64,000 nt of DNA from Pollutimonas nitritireducens (GTDB lineage: Bacteria > Pseudomonadota > Gammaproteobacteria > Burkholderiales > Burkholderiaceae_B), in the NCBI RefSeq assembly GCF_002849615.1, contig NZ_PDNV01000014.1:1-64000 (forward strand), written 5' to 3'. Of the stretch, positions 36,860-47,558 are shown piece by piece. Under the pieces are notes generated by a model, which worked only from the letters and a program-made list of their open reading frames with translations, had not been told where the DNA came from and made no database searches. A program made the translations under genes and the position numbers. How positions within the stretch are numbered: the stretch's first letter is position 1; every line of letters starts with the position of its first letter.

Positions 36860-38176
36860 ATGTTCAGTTTTTTTAAAAGAAAGAAACCTTCGGCTGTCGA
36901 AACCGATCAGCAGGACTCGGCTGCGCCCGGGGAAGACGTCTTATCTGACCAGCAGGAACCAGAACCGGAGCCGGGACCCGAACCGAAGCCAGAACGGGAA
37001 CCGGAACCTGTGCCGGAATCACAGTGGACTGCAGATAGCCCTATAGAGCCGTCGTATTCTCCGCAGCAGCCGCAAGAATACGCCGCCACTCCGAAGCTCG
37101 CGGTTGAAAGCGAGGCGCCACAGGGCGTAGTGGATCTGGTTCCGCCCCCGGCACAGGTCGCCACCGATGCCGGGCAGGACGACGCTGCGCTGCAAGCCGA
37201 TCTTCCGGCGACGTTGCCAGACCTGCCGTCCGAGAGATCGCTGAATACGCCTATCGAGACAGAAAAAAGCACGTGGCTCACACGGTTGAAAAAGGGGTTG
37301 TCACGCACCGGCCAGAACATTGGCGGACTGTTCGTCGGTGTAAAGGTCGATGAATCGCTGTTCGAAGACCTGGAAACCGCGCTTATCATGGCCGATGCCG
37401 GCGTCGAGGCGACCGAAAAGCTTCTCACCTCCCTGCGTGCGCGGGTGCGCAAGGAAAAGATCGCAGAAGCCGGGCAGGTGAAGGCAGCATTGCGCGATAT
37501 ATTGGCCGACCACCTCGCACCCTTGGAAAAGCCTTTTCCTTTGGGCAGTGCATCGCCGTTGGTCATCATGATCGCCGGCGTGAACGGCGCCGGCAAGACT
37601 ACTTCCATAGGTAAGTTGGCGTATGCTTTCCAGGCTCAGGGTGCCAAAGTGCTGCTGGCCGCTGGCGATACGTTCCGCGCGGCGGCCCGTGAGCAACTCA
37701 TGGAGTGGGGCGCGCGCAATAACGTGACGGTCATCGCACAGGATGGTGGCGACCCCGCCGCGGTAGCGTTCGATGCGGTGAATGCGGGCCGGGCGCGCCA
37801 GGCGAACGTGGTCATGGTGGACACGGCAGGTAGGCTGCCGACGCAATTGCACCTGATGGAAGAACTCAAGAAGATCAAACGGGTCATCGGCAAGGCCGAT
37901 GGCGCCGCGCCTCATGAAGTATTACTGGTCATCGATGGCAATACCGGGCAGAACGCCATTGCGCAAATCCGCGCTTTCGATGCGGCCATTACGCTTACGG
38001 GACTTGTCGTAACTAAGTTGGACGGCACGGCAAAGGGGGGTACGCTGGCTGCCGTTGCGGCGGGCAGTCAGGGAGTGCGTCCCGTGCCCGTGTATTGGAT
38101 AGGTGTCGGGGAAGCCTTGAATGACCTGCAGCCTTTCGTGGCCCGAGAGTTTGCGGCTGCGCTGATCGGCGATTGA
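36860..38176 (+). CDS. ftsY: Signal recognition particle receptor FtsY
   Basis: A 438-residue SRP receptor. The N-terminal 130 residues are acidic and Pro-rich with a degenerate Pro-Glu repeat (about residues 35-55), the A domain that contacts membrane and translocon. The NG domain has GVNGAGKTTSIGKLA, DTAGRLPTQ, TKLDGTAKGG and the final PVYWIGVGEALNDLQPF. It delivers ribosome-SRP complexes to SecYEG. The ATG at 36860 is chosen because MFSFFKRKK is a conserved FtsY opening. Confidence 0.96.
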   Translation: MFSFFKRKKPSAVETDQQDSAAPGEDVLSDQQEPEPEPGPEPKPEREPEPVPESQWTADSPIEPSYSPQQPQEYAATPKLAVESEAPQGVVDLVPPPAQVATDAGQDDAALQADLPATLPDLPSERSLNTPIETEKSTWLTRLKKGLSRTGQNIGGLFVGVKVDESLFEDLETALIMADAGVEATEKLLTSLRARVRKEKIAEAGQVKAALRDILADHLAPLEKPFPLGSASPLVIMIAGVNGAGKTTSIGKLAYAFQAQGAKVLLAAGDTFRAAAREQLMEWGARNNVTVIAQDGGDPAAVAFDAVNAGRARQANVVMVDTAGRLPTQLHLMEELKKIKRVIGKADGAAPHEVLLVIDGNTGQNAIAQIRAFDAAITLTGLVVTKLDGTAKGGTLAAVAAGSQGVRPVPVYWIGVGEALNDLQPFVAREFAAALIGD

Positions 38177-38188
38177 TCCGGCACAGCT

Positions 38189-39709
38189 TCAGGCCTTTTT
38201 CAGATGGCCCACGTTTCGCAGACGGATGAAATCGGCCTGCGCTTCGGCTTTCTTCTGCTCTTGCATGGCGCGCAACCAACCGACCGCGAAATGGGCTTGT
38301 GGCTGCGTGGCAATAAGCGATTGGTAGAAATCGTCGGCAATGTACAAGTCGTTCAGGTCGCCCAGGGTGTGCTGGAGGGTCGTCAGCGCTTCGCGCAGGC
38401 GCGCCAACCGTCTTTCCGCCAATAGGGTGCCTGAAAACTCCATGCTGTAGCGCAAGCCTTTCACCTGCTTGCGCAGGCGATGCTGTTCTTCTATGGGAAA
38501 CTGCGAAAAATGCGCACCTTTTTCACCCAGCGCGTGAATGCGCTTGTTCAATCGTTTGGTCAGCGCTTTTCCCAGCTTGATTTCCGTTTTCTCCGGTTTT
38601 CGAAGCGCGAGCTTTGCGTCGGTAAGATGCTGAAGCAGTGTCAGCAATACTGACTGGAATTGCGGGCTGGCGGCAAGCGCCGAGGTGCTGTCGGCATCTG
38701 CGCGGGGTGGCAGGGTTGAATCAGGCATGCCCGCTGCAGCCAGGCGCGGTGCGATCGTCAGATGGATGATGTCGCTATCGCGTATCTGGCCGAACTTCGA
38801 AAAGTAGTTGCGCAGTTCCTTCCCCAACTGGGATTCGTTTAGCACCAGCCACTTTCCAAAAAACCTCCAGCATGACCGGATACGCCGTATTCCGACCCGG
38901 ATCTGGTGCACATACTCGACGTGTGGGCTTCCCATGGCTTCTACGTTTTCTGTCGTCGCCAGCAGGGTCGTATTCCTGATGATCTGGTTCATGCAGTCGG
39001 TGGCGCAACGTTGGTACGCTTGCTGCATGGATAGGTCGGACGTCAGCACGATCGGACCTGCGCGACGTGGCTTGAACAACTGCGGCCACGGCGCAGCTTG
39101 CGCTGCCGGATTCGTACTGCCGGTGGGCGTGGCGATACGGGCGAGCGCATCGCCACGTTCTGCTTTGCTGCGCAAGTCCAGAATCAGGCCGTACTTTCTA
39201 AGCCATTGTGCGGCCAGTTTGAACAAGCTTGCCACCTCTCCACGCACCAGTTCCAGTTCCAGTTCACACAATGGCAATTCCAACGCGCCCGATTTAATAA
39301 CGCCTTGGTCATAGGCCAGCTCCACCTCGTTGTCGTCGCAGTCCATCTTGAAAACGAGCCGGTGCACCTGGGTTTCATAGAGCAGTGTCAAGGGATGCTC
39401 GAGTCCGGCAAGCATGTCTTCTACCAAGGTGCCCTTGTAAAGACCCAGGTCGAGCGTGGGACCCGGCCGCGGGTGATTTATTTCAATCCGGGATAGTTCG
39501 TCGGGGCCGGGCGTCTTGATGGTTTGTACCCATAGCTCGCCTTCCTTGCGCACGCGCAGCGCGATCTTCCGCTTTGCGAGTTCATGTTCCGGGGTGTCAA
39601 AGTAACAGGCATGCAGGAGAAGATCTGTCGCACCGTTTTTGCGCAAACGCCTTTCCAGCGCGGCGCGCTTATGAGGGGGTACGTAGAATTTGAGTTCACG
39701 TTCGAGCAT
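38189..39709 (-). CDS. CYTH and CHAD domain-containing protein
   Basis: A 506-residue protein from the ATG at 39709. The N-terminal CYTH domain (MLERELKFYVPP, with several charged strands lining a triphosphate tunnel) spans about 1-200; a His-rich helical CHAD domain follows (YVHQIRVGIRRIRSCWRFF; RLRKQVKGLRYSMEF). CYTH domains hydrolyse triphosphate substrates, and CHAD domains bind polyphosphate. The protein is convergent with ftsY, 12 bases apart. An inorganic triphosphatase or polyphosphate-binding role is likely. Confidence 0.9.
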   Translation of the reverse strand: MLERELKFYVPPHKRAALERRLRKNGATDLLLHACYFDTPEHELAKRKIALRVRKEGELWVQTIKTPGPDELSRIEINHPRPGPTLDLGLYKGTLVEDMLAGLEHPLTLLYETQVHRLVFKMDCDDNEVELAYDQGVIKSGALELPLCELELELVRGEVASLFKLAAQWLRKYGLILDLRSKAERGDALARIATPTGSTNPAAQAAPWPQLFKPRRAGPIVLTSDLSMQQAYQRCATDCMNQIIRNTTLLATTENVEAMGSPHVEYVHQIRVGIRRIRSCWRFFGKWLVLNESQLGKELRNYFSKFGQIRDSDIIHLTIAPRLAAAGMPDSTLPPRADADSTSALAASPQFQSVLLTLLQHLTDAKLALRKPEKTEIKLGKALTKRLNKRIHALGEKGAHFSQFPIEEQHRLRKQVKGLRYSMEFSGTLLAERRLARLREALTTLQHTLGDLNDLYIADDFYQSLIATQPQAHFAVGWLRAMQEQKKAEAQADFIRLRNVGHLKKA

Positions 39710-39821
39710 GATGTCCCCTGGCTGATGATGCGCGCATCTTACCGCGTTCCACGGCGTTCGATATGATCCATGCCAAGCCCCGGCGCGAGCGGCGCCAGGG
39801 TTTGGAGGTACGCAGCTGGGT

Positions 39822-40640
39822 CTACAGCAAGGCCTTGCGAGCCCGGGTGATGACGATTTCGGCGACGATGACAATACTGAAGATCAGCAGAAGGATCAGC
39901 GCGACTTTATCCCATTGGAACAGATCCATGGCACTGTTCAATGCCATGCCTATGCCACCGGCACCAACCAGTCCCAATACGGCGGACTCGCGGACATTGA
40001 TATCCCATCGCAATAGTACGATAGACCAGAACGCAGGCCGGATTTGAGGCCAGTAGCCATAGCCGATAATGGACCCGGTGCTGGCACCGGTTGCCGTCAG
40101 CGCCTCGATGGGTCCGGGTTGCGCGTCGTCCAGCGCTTCCCCGAGCAGCTTGCCAATGAAGCCGATGGACCGAAATGCGATGGCGATCGTCCCGGCCAGC
40201 GGTCCCGGGCCGAAGATGGCAATGAACAGCAGCGCCCAGACAAGGGAGTTGATTGATCGGCTGGACACCAGGATAAGGCGTGCCAGAAAATTGACGGCCC
40301 TGTTGCGGGTGAGCTTTTCGGCTGCCAGCAGACCGACCGGCACGGCCAGGACCACCGCAAGTATGGTTCCCAGCGTGGCCATATGCAGTGTTTCGATCAA
40401 GGCCTTCTGGATGGACCCTTGGAAGCTTTGCCACGACACTGGCCACATTCGATGGAGAAGGTCGGCCATCTGGGTGGGGGCGTCGTAAAGGAATTCCGGG
40501 ATGACATCGATCGTACGCATCGACTGGACGATGGCGAGGACAAAGAGCAGGTACAGGACGAAGCGCAGAACGCGCTGGCCGGGCGTATAGCGCATCCAGC
40601 GTCGAGGTTCCTGGTTTGGCAGGGCATGAGTGGTGTTCAT
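39822..40640 (-). CDS. phnE: Phosphonate-type ABC transporter permease, second subunit
   Basis: A 272-residue inner-membrane permease of the PhnE type, with six hydrophobic segments and the ATPase-contact loop IGKLLGEALDDAQPGPIEALTATGAS. It overlaps the upstream permease by four bases. Paired PhnE proteins form the channel in some phosphonate, phosphite and related importers. No phosphonate-degradation genes lie beyond it. Confidence 0.9.
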   Translation of the reverse strand: MNTTHALPNQEPRRWMRYTPGQRVLRFVLYLLFVLAIVQSMRTIDVIPEFLYDAPTQMADLLHRMWPVSWQSFQGSIQKALIETLHMATLGTILAVVLAVPVGLLAAEKLTRNRAVNFLARLILVSSRSINSLVWALLFIAIFGPGPLAGTIAIAFRSIGFIGKLLGEALDDAQPGPIEALTATGASTGSIIGYGYWPQIRPAFWSIVLLRWDINVRESAVLGLVGAGGIGMALNSAMDLFQWDKVALILLLIFSIVIVAEIVITRARKALL

Positions 40641-41515
40641 GTGTCGCCCCCGACGGACCTTGCCATGCGGGGACGGTGCGCCTTGCCGCGTAAGAGCTCT
40701 GTGGGGGAGACGTTATCGAGCAGGATAGAGCGCACGACCCCGGCCAGGATTTCTCCGATCATGATGATTGCAATAATGGAAAGCAGAATGGTGCAGACGA
40801 AGTCGTAGTCGAAACGTTGAAACGCGGAGAAGAGCGTCCCGCCGATACCGCCGGCGCCGACGATGCCAACCATGGTGGAATTGCGTAGATTGGAGTCGAG
40901 CTGATAGGTTGAAAACCCGACGAACCGTGCAAAAACCTGCGGCATCACTGAAAAGATAATGACATTGGAAAACGACGCACCAGTGGCCCGCACCGCCTCG
41001 ACCTGTTTCAGGGATATTTCCTCGATGGATTCGGTGAACAGTTTTCCGATGAAACCGATGGATGCGACCGTAAGTGCCAGCACGCCGGCCAGCGCGCCGA
41101 AGCCGACCGCCTTGACGAAGATGATGGCGACGATGACTGGATGCAGGGCTCGGCAAAGAGAGATGAGTGCACGCGCAGGCCAACTGGCCCATGCCGGCAT
41201 CAGGTTTCGGGCGCCAAGTAGACTGAGCGGCAACGCCAGTATGATGCCCAGTGTCGTGGCCAGGACAGCAATTTCCAGGCTTTCGGCAATGCCTTTCCAT
41301 AGCATGGCGCCACGTTCAAAATTGGGAGGGAACATCCGGGCAAGAAACTTGGCACCATGTTCCAGGCCTGCTTCGAAGCGGTCCCACGAGAAGCCGAGTT
41401 GTGTGGACGCGAAGAGCGTATAGGCAATGACGAGAAGGAGGGCGAACCTGGCGCGCGAGGATAGGGCGAAGGGTTTGCTGGACCGCGTTGCCGAGGGCGG
41501 GTTTAGCCTAGCCAA
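40637..41515 (-). CDS. phnE: Phosphonate-type ABC transporter permease, first subunit
   Basis: A 292-residue permease of the PhnE type with the contact loop [26 protein letters not shown]. It begins at a TTG at 41515 preceded by GGAGG, overlapping the phnC end by 13 bases. It pairs with the following permease. Confidence 0.9.
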   Translation of the reverse strand: MARLNPPSATRSSKPFALSSRARFALLLVIAYTLFASTQLGFSWDRFEAGLEHGAKFLARMFPPNFERGAMLWKGIAESLEIAVLATTLGIILALPLSLLGARNLMPAWASWPARALISLCRALHPVIVAIIFVKAVGFGALAGVLALTVASIGFIGKLFTESIEEISLKQVEAVRATGASFSNVIIFSVMPQVFARFVGFSTYQLDSNLRNSTMVGIVGAGGIGGTLFSAFQRFDYDFVCTILLSIIAIIMIGEILAGVVRSILLDNVSPTELLRGKAHRPRMARSVGGDT

Positions 41516-42273
41516 GACTCGCCTCCGTAGATTGTTTTTAATACTTCAGTGCTCAAGCCCGAGGCCTGGCCGTCATAGACCACGTTACCTCCCGACATGC
41601 CGATGATGCGCGTGGCATATCGCCTGGCCAGTTCAACGTCGTGGATATTGACGATGACGGGAATGTTGAACGCGCGACCTTGCTCGGTGAGCAATTCCAT
41701 GATTTCAACCGAGGTTTTCGGATCGAGTGATGATGTGGGCTCATCAGCAAGCAATAGTTGCGGGCGTTGCATCAGCGCGCGCGCAATGCCGACCCTCTGG
41801 CGTTGTCCGCCTGAAAGCGCGTCGGCGCGCTGGTCGGCGAAGCCGGCCAGGCCGACGGTATCAAGCAGCTGGAAGGCATACTGGATGTCGTCGGGCTCGA
41901 AGCGGCGCCGCCAGGCATTGAATGCCGAGGTATAGCCCAGGCGTCCGGTCAGCAGGTTCTCCATGACAGTAAGTCGTTCAACCAGGTTGTATTCCTGGAA
42001 AACCATGCCGATACGACGCCGCGCGTACCTGAGCTGCGCTCCGCGGACCCGGGCGAGGTCGACCACACTGCCACCATCTTCAAGCAGGATGGTGCCTTGT
42101 GTGGGTTCGATAAGCCGGTTTATGCAGCGCAATAGCGTGCTTTTGCCGGTGCCGGAAGGCCCGATGATGGCGGTGAGGCCCTCACCGGTAAGATCCAGGC
42201 TTATGTCTTTCAATACTGGTTGATTAGTCCGGTATTCCTTGACCAGGTTCTTGATTTGCAGAGACGCACCCAT
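41503..42273 (-). CDS. phnC: Phosphonate-type ABC transporter ATP-binding protein
   Basis: A 256-residue ATPase. Walker A is GPSGTGKST, the Q-loop region is [24 protein letters not shown] as in PhnC, the signature is [15 protein letters not shown] and Walker [14 protein letters not shown]. The ATG at 42273 lies five bases after the phnD stop. Confidence 0.92.
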   Translation of the reverse strand: MGASLQIKNLVKEYRTNQPVLKDISLDLTGEGLTAIIGPSGTGKSTLLRCINRLIEPTQGTILLEDGGSVVDLARVRGAQLRYARRRIGMVFQEYNLVERLTVMENLLTGRLGYTSAFNAWRRRFEPDDIQYAFQLLDTVGLAGFADQRADALSGGQRQRVGIARALMQRPQLLLADEPTSSLDPKTSVEIMELLTEQGRAFNIPVIVNIHDVELARRYATRIIGMSGGNVVYDGQASGLSTEVLKTIYGGESWLG

Positions 42274-42278
42274 AAAAC

Positions 42279-43274
42279 TCAATTAGCCTTTTTGCTTGCT
42301 TTGTCATAGGCAGAGCGCGTGAAACTTTCGCCGCCCGCCTTGGCCACATCGCGCACAATTGCCCAATCTTTTTTGTAAGTGACGGGGTAGAAGCGGTCGG
42401 CACCGTCAAATGCTTTTTTCATTTCGGCCGGGAAGCGGTAGTCGTAGAAGCACTTCAGCATTTTGTCGCGGAACTTCGGTTCGAGGTCGTAGGCATACGC
42501 GAACGATGATGTCGGGAATTTCTCGCTGGTATAGAGGATGCGGAAATCGTCCGCCTTGACCTGCCCGCGCTCGGCCATGCGGTGAAAAACGTCGGATGCG
42601 ACGGCGGCAGCGTCGTAGTCGCCCGAATTCACGCCCATGATGGACTGGTCGTGCTTGCCCGAATACAGAAATTCATAGTCTTTTCCAGGCACCAGGCCTT
42701 CTTTAGGGAAGAGGGCAATGGGAGCCATGTTTCCGGAGTTGGACGATGGCGAGGTGTGGGCTACCTTTTTACCTTTCAAATCGGAAACCGTCTTGTAGGG
42801 GCTGTCTTTCTTGACGATGAGGATCAGGTTGTAGCCCTGGAATCCGCTGGCATCGCCCTTGACGGCGAACGGCACCGCACCAGCAAGGTTGACGGCAAAA
42901 TTTGTCGGACCGGTAGAAAACCCGCCCACGTGGAGTCGGCTCGAACGCATGGCCTCGATTTCAGCGGAGTTGCTCTGGACCTGATAGAACACGACCTTGC
43001 GATCGATGCACTGGGCCAGGTGTTTGGTGAACGGCGAGAAGATCTCGGCGTATACGGCGGGATCTTCGACCGGTGTGTAGGTGAACACGATGGTGGAGGG
43101 GGTTTTCTGTTTGCTGGGGTCGGTGGGGGTGTCGGCCACGAGATCCTTGTTGGCGTCACAATACATCGTGTCGAGATCGCCGCGTTCAGGGCAGGAGTCT
43201 TGCGCGTAAGCGAATTGGGATGCGCCAAGAAGCGCGACAAAGGCGCTCGTCAAGAGCAAGCTTGATGATTTCAT
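42279..43274 (-). CDS. phnD: Phosphate/phosphite/phosphonate ABC transporter substrate-binding protein
   Basis: A 331-residue periplasmic protein with a signal peptide (about residues 1-24, ending ASQFAYAQ). The PhnD family core is visible: [62 protein letters not shown] and [20 protein letters not shown]. It catches a phosphorus oxyanion or phosphonate for the PhnC-PhnE-PhnE importer. The ligand cannot be fixed by eye. A possible 7-4-7 direct repeat lies in its promoter region. Confidence 0.9.
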   Translation of the reverse strand: MKSSSLLLTSAFVALLGASQFAYAQDSCPERGDLDTMYCDANKDLVADTPTDPSKQKTPSTIVFTYTPVEDPAVYAEIFSPFTKHLAQCIDRKVVFYQVQSNSAEIEAMRSSRLHVGGFSTGPTNFAVNLAGAVPFAVKGDASGFQGYNLILIVKKDSPYKTVSDLKGKKVAHTSPSSNSGNMAPIALFPKEGLVPGKDYEFLYSGKHDQSIMGVNSGDYDAAAVASDVFHRMAERGQVKADDFRILYTSEKFPTSSFAYAYDLEPKFRDKMLKCFYDYRFPAEMKKAFDGADRFYPVTYKKDWAIVRDVAKAGGESFTRSAYDKASKKAN

Positions 43275-43350
43275 TTTTTGTCTCCGGGATTAGGCGGTTT
43301 ATTGGTTGGTTTTTAGAATTGCCGAGATCCGGTCCGGCGCGTCATAAAAC

Positions 43351-43368
43351 TTGTAATAATTTTGTAAT
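43351..43368 (-). promoter_or_regulatory. Possible Pho-box-like direct repeat before phnD
   Basis: On the + strand TTGTAAT at 43351-43357 and again at 43362-43368, separated by AATT, gives a 7-4-7 direct repeat with 11-base period, the geometry of PhoB sites. The bases match the CTGTCAT consensus poorly, so this is only a candidate; it lies about 80 bases upstream of phnD. Confidence 0.25.
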
Positions 43369-43389
43369 ATAAGGGCGCAGTTTAGCGGT

Positions 43390-44208
43390 TTATCGTTCGG
43401 GCCGATATCCGAGTTTCCCCGAGATGGCCGCCGCGCATTCTTTCAACGCCAGGGCGATCGGACCTTGCGCGCGCGCATCGAACAGCGTGGCCGGCCCCAA
43501 GCTCGTCAAGGCCAGCACGATATTCCCGGAATGGTCGAACACCGGCACAGACAAGGCATCGATGCCGGGCAGTGGATTGCCCAATGCCTGTGCAATGCCT
43601 GTTGACCTGATCTGCGACAGTTGCGTTTCCAGCGCTGCGGCCGTGGGTCGCAGCGGGCTGATGCTGGTGACCACGGCGGTGTCGCCAGCCTCGCGTTCAA
43701 TATAGTGGCGTGCAATCTTGGGAGGCAGCCACGCAGCGAAGACGTGGCCAGTGGCAGTGTGCAGCATTGACATCACGGTGCCTTTGCGCATGTTGACATG
43801 TACTGGGTAACTGGCCTCCGAGATGTGGATCATGGTCGGGCCGTGCGACCCCAGGACGGCGATAGCCAGGGTATGTCCGATTTCGCCGGCCAGCAGGTTG
43901 ACCTGCGGCAGGGCGACCCGGACCGGATCCAGGCGCTGCAGGCTGACCAGCCCCATTTGCAAGGCAAAAGGCCCAAGCTCGTATTGACCGGTGGATGGAT
44001 CTTGCTGGACCAGGCCGACACGAGTGAAGCTGACCAAGTAGGGGTGCGCTTTCGCCGACGTCATGCCTGCCCGCGTTGCCAGGTCCCGCAGCGTGAGTGC
44101 AGCGCCGGAATCGACCAGAGCCGCGAGCAAAGGAAAGCCGGTCTCGACGGACTGGATGCCGCGCCGACCATCGTTTCCGGGTTGCGGCGCTGTGATTTTT
44201 TCGCGCAT
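43390..44208 (-). CDS. IclR-family regulator
   Basis: A 272-residue intact IclR regulator: winged helix GIQSVETGFPLLAALVDSGAALTLRDLATRAGMTSAKAHPYLVSFTRVGLV near residues 17-67 and the C-terminal ligand domain ending SLGPATLFDARAQGPIALALKECAAAIS. It lies upstream of phnD on the same strand, and divergent from ribBA. It may regulate the importer; IclR proteins usually sense organic acids, which hints that the transported ligand or its product is carbon-containing. Confidence 0.9.
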   Translation of the reverse strand: MREKITAPQPGNDGRRGIQSVETGFPLLAALVDSGAALTLRDLATRAGMTSAKAHPYLVSFTRVGLVQQDPSTGQYELGPFALQMGLVSLQRLDPVRVALPQVNLLAGEIGHTLAIAVLGSHGPTMIHISEASYPVHVNMRKGTVMSMLHTATGHVFAAWLPPKIARHYIEREAGDTAVVTSISPLRPTAAALETQLSQIRSTGIAQALGNPLPGIDALSVPVFDHSGNIVLALTSLGPATLFDARAQGPIALALKECAAAISGKLGYRPER

Positions 44209-44307
44209 GGTTGAATCGTGTTATGGTTTCAGCGGATATTACCCGGCTTTGCGCGACCTTACCCCGGAAGGCGTTAAAATGACCCAACTTTTTACTGAGC
44301 ACATGTC

Positions 44308-45477
44308 ATGAGCAAGCCTTCCGATCTGGATATCAACGCCATAGAGGCCTGCGATATCTCTCCCGTTACCGATATTGTGGCCGAGTTGCGCGCGGGCCGG
44401 CAAGTCATATTGGTGGATGAAGAAGATCGCGAAAATGAAGGCGATCTCCTCATGGCGGCCGAGTTCGTCACGCCTGAGGCTATCAATTTCATGGTCACTC
44501 ATGCGCGCGGACTGGTGTGCCTGACCCTGACCGAAGAGCGCTGCCGACAGCTCGATCTGCCACTCATGGCCAGTCGCAATGGCACGCGGTTCGGCACGAA
44601 TTTCACAATGTCCATCGAAGCCGCTGAAGGTGTCGATACCGGTATTTCGGCCGCCGACCGAGCCCGTACCATCCAGACGGCGGTGGCGCGCGACGCCAAG
44701 CCGTCCGATCTCGTCCAACCTGGTCATATTTTTCCCGTGCAGGCAGTACGTGGCGGCGTATTGGTGCGCGCCGGGCATACCGAAGCCGGTTGCGACCTCA
44801 CCGCATTGGCCGGCCTTACTCCGGCTGCGGTCATCTGCGAGATCCTGAAACCTGACGGCACGATGGCGCGCTTGCCCGACCTGAAGCTATTCGCTCGCGA
44901 GCATGGCCTCAAAATTGGCACCATCGCCGACCTCATCCAGTACCGCAGCGAACACGAGTCCATGATCGAACGGCTGGCCAGCCGTCGTATGCAGACACCG
45001 TGGGGCGAATTCCAGGCCGTGGCCTATCGCGATTTGTCCTCGGGCGCGCCGCACCTGGCGTTGGTTCATGGCACCATCACACGCGATACCGAGACGCTGG
45101 TACGCGTACACGAGCCTTCGACCATGCTTGACGTGCTCTTCGAAGGCGCAACGTCGCATAGCTGGAGCGTGCAACAGGCCCTCAAGGCCATCGTCGCCTC
45201 GCCCTCGGGGGTCCTTATCATGTTGAACTGCCAAGGCTCGCCAGACCTGCTTTTCAGCCAGTTCGAATCCTGGAATCAGCCTGTTGACCATGAAAGCCGC
45301 GCTGGCGATCGCGAAAGTCGCTACGGACTGCTTACTTACGGCATCGGCGCTCAAATCATGCGCGACCTGAACGTTGGCCGTGCACGCCTGTTGGCCCGAC
45401 CCCGAAAAATGCCCAGTATGGCAGGGTTTTCCCTGGCCGTAACGGGTTACGATAGCGAACCTCTTTCCACCCAATAA
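44308..45477 (+). CDS. ribBA: 3,4-dihydroxy-2-butanone-4-phosphate synthase with degenerate GTP cyclohydrolase II domain
   Basis: A 389-residue two-domain protein. The N-terminal RibB domain (about 1-205) is intact: [15 protein letters not shown], then [15 protein letters not shown], with the residues that bind ribulose 5-phosphate and Mg. The C-terminal RibA-like half aligns in outline ([45 protein letters not shown]) but lacks the zinc-binding Cys trio and the GSxRCDC motif of active GTP cyclohydrolase II. It therefore matches the RibBX form known from Proteobacteria, and a separate RibA must exist elsewhere. It is followed 15 bases later by ribH. Confidence 0.92.
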   Translation: MSKPSDLDINAIEACDISPVTDIVAELRAGRQVILVDEEDRENEGDLLMAAEFVTPEAINFMVTHARGLVCLTLTEERCRQLDLPLMASRNGTRFGTNFTMSIEAAEGVDTGISAADRARTIQTAVARDAKPSDLVQPGHIFPVQAVRGGVLVRAGHTEAGCDLTALAGLTPAAVICEILKPDGTMARLPDLKLFAREHGLKIGTIADLIQYRSEHESMIERLASRRMQTPWGEFQAVAYRDLSSGAPHLALVHGTITRDTETLVRVHEPSTMLDVLFEGATSHSWSVQQALKAIVASPSGVLIMLNCQGSPDLLFSQFESWNQPVDHESRAGDRESRYGLLTYGIGAQIMRDLNVGRARLLARPRKMPSMAGFSLAVTGYDSEPLSTQ

Positions 45478-45492
45478 CAGGAATTTCTGACT

Positions 45493-46036
<544 letters not shown>

Positions 46037-46050
<14 letters not shown>

Positions 46051-46537
46051 CACGCCGGGTGCGTCGTCAGGCGCTTCCCCCCGGGCCAATAGTCGCAGCG
46101 CGCGGCGACGTGCGCGCGAGTTTGCACTGCAAGGTGTCTACTCATGGCTGCTGCATGGCGACACCGGATTACAGGAAGCGGGCGCCATCGATGCGCACAT
46201 TCGCGACGACGAGGAGTTCCAGGAAGCCGATGCGACATGGTTCAAGACTCTGTTGCATGGCGTGTTGCGCGAGGCGCCGGCTTTGCGCGAAAGCTTCCAG
46301 CCTTACATCGACCGGCCACTTGCTGAACTTTCTCCTATCGAACACGGCATACTGCTGATAGGCAGCTTCGAGCTTATCCATCATACCGAAGTACCTTACA
46401 AGGTTGCGATCAACGAAGCGGTGGAACTGGCCAAGTCTTTTGGTGGCACAGACGGATTCAAATTCGTCAATGGCGTGCTCGACAGAATGGCCGCCGATGT
46501 TCGCCCGGCTGAAGTCCAGGCGGCTCCGCGGCGCTAG
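46037..46537 (+). CDS. nusB: Transcription antitermination factor NusB
   Basis: A 166-residue NusB if started at the TTG at 46037, where GAGG lies nine bases upstream; an in-frame ATG at 45971 would give 22 more residues that are only the frame-shadow of the RibH acidic tail. The Arg-rich opening [18 protein letters not shown] binds boxA RNA, and the C-terminal [33 protein letters not shown] is diagnostic. NusB with NusE promotes rRNA antitermination. The start overlaps ribH by 14 bases. Confidence 0.9.
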
Positions 46538-46568
46538 CCGGACACCGCTAAATGCCTTGGAGGGCGTG

Positions 46569-47528
46569 TTGAATTCCGAGTTCGGCCTGATAGCACGTTA
46601 CTTCACGCGGCCTGCGCCGCCGGGTTTTCTTGGCGTGGGCGATGACTGTGCCTTGCTTCCGGTGGCGGCGGGTCACCATCTCGCCACCAGCACCGACCTC
46701 TTGATAGAAGGTCGGCATTTTTTTGCCGATGTCGACCCGGCTGCACTGGGACACAAGTCGCTGGCGGTCAATCTGTCCGATCTTGCCGCAATGGGCGCAC
46801 AGCCGCTGGCTTGCCTGCTAAGCCTGTCCATTCCCAAGATCGACGATAATTGGTTGCAGCGTTTTGCCGATGGGTTTCACGCGCTGGCGCAAGCTTCTGC
46901 CTGCCCCCTCGTTGGCGGCGACACCGTAAAAAGTTTATCCGGCATTGTTATCAGCGTAACTGTCATGGGCCAGGTCAAGCCGCAGCTTGCCTTGCGCAGA
47001 AGCGCTGCGCGGGTGGGCGACGATATCTGGATCACGGGGACGCTGGGTGCCGCCGATATCGCCTTGCGTCTGCTGCAGAACCGGCTTCCGGTCAATCCCT
47101 CTTTGCTGGCTGCGACGCGGCACGCCCTGGAACGACCGCTCCCGCCCTGGCACTTTGCACAGCAACTGCCAGGCATCGCGCATGCCGCCCTGGATATCTC
47201 CGACGGCCTAATGCAAGACCTCGGTCATATCCTGAAAGCTAGTGACTGCGGCGCGGAGCTCGTCTACAATGCGCTGCCCGTCGCAGCGGCGCTGCACGGT
47301 CTGGACGATGAGCTGGTGCAAGATGCTGTCCTCTCAGGCGGCGATGTGTATCAACTATGTTTCACCGCTCCGACAGATGTCAGGGCGAGTATCGAAGCCT
47401 TGGCGCAGGGTGCCTCGATCCAGGTCACGCGCGTCGGCTCGATCGTGGCCCAGCCGGGCTTGCGCATCAAGGGTCCGGGTTCAACCTTCATCGTAACGAA
47501 GCAGGCTGGTTTCGATCATTTTTCCTGA
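46569..47528 (+). CDS. thiL: Thiamine-phosphate kinase
   Basis: A 319-residue kinase from a TTG at 46569 that follows TGGAGGG closely; an in-frame ATG at 46497 inside nusB is an alternative. Motifs are SEFGLIARYF, GVGDDCALL, STDLLIEGRHFF and VGGDTVKS, as in ThiL of the PurM-like fold. It phosphorylates thiamine monophosphate to thiamine diphosphate, the cofactor that E1 of the dehydrogenase complex in this window uses. Confidence 0.93.
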   Translation: MNSEFGLIARYFTRPAPPGFLGVGDDCALLPVAAGHHLATSTDLLIEGRHFFADVDPAALGHKSLAVNLSDLAAMGAQPLACLLSLSIPKIDDNWLQRFADGFHALAQASACPLVGGDTVKSLSGIVISVTVMGQVKPQLALRRSAARVGDDIWITGTLGAADIALRLLQNRLPVNPSLLAATRHALERPLPPWHFAQQLPGIAHAALDISDGLMQDLGHILKASDCGAELVYNALPVAAALHGLDDELVQDAVLSGGDVYQLCFTAPTDVRASIEALAQGASIQVTRVGSIVAQPGLRIKGPGSTFIVTKQAGFDHFS

Positions 47529-47558
47529 CGTTTCTTTCGGATTCTATTAGACCTTCGT

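Noticed and set aside
44209-44307. Possible FMN riboswitch before ribBA
   Set aside because: The gap is under 100 bases and shared with a divergent IclR gene, too short for an RFN element, and its conserved segments are absent.
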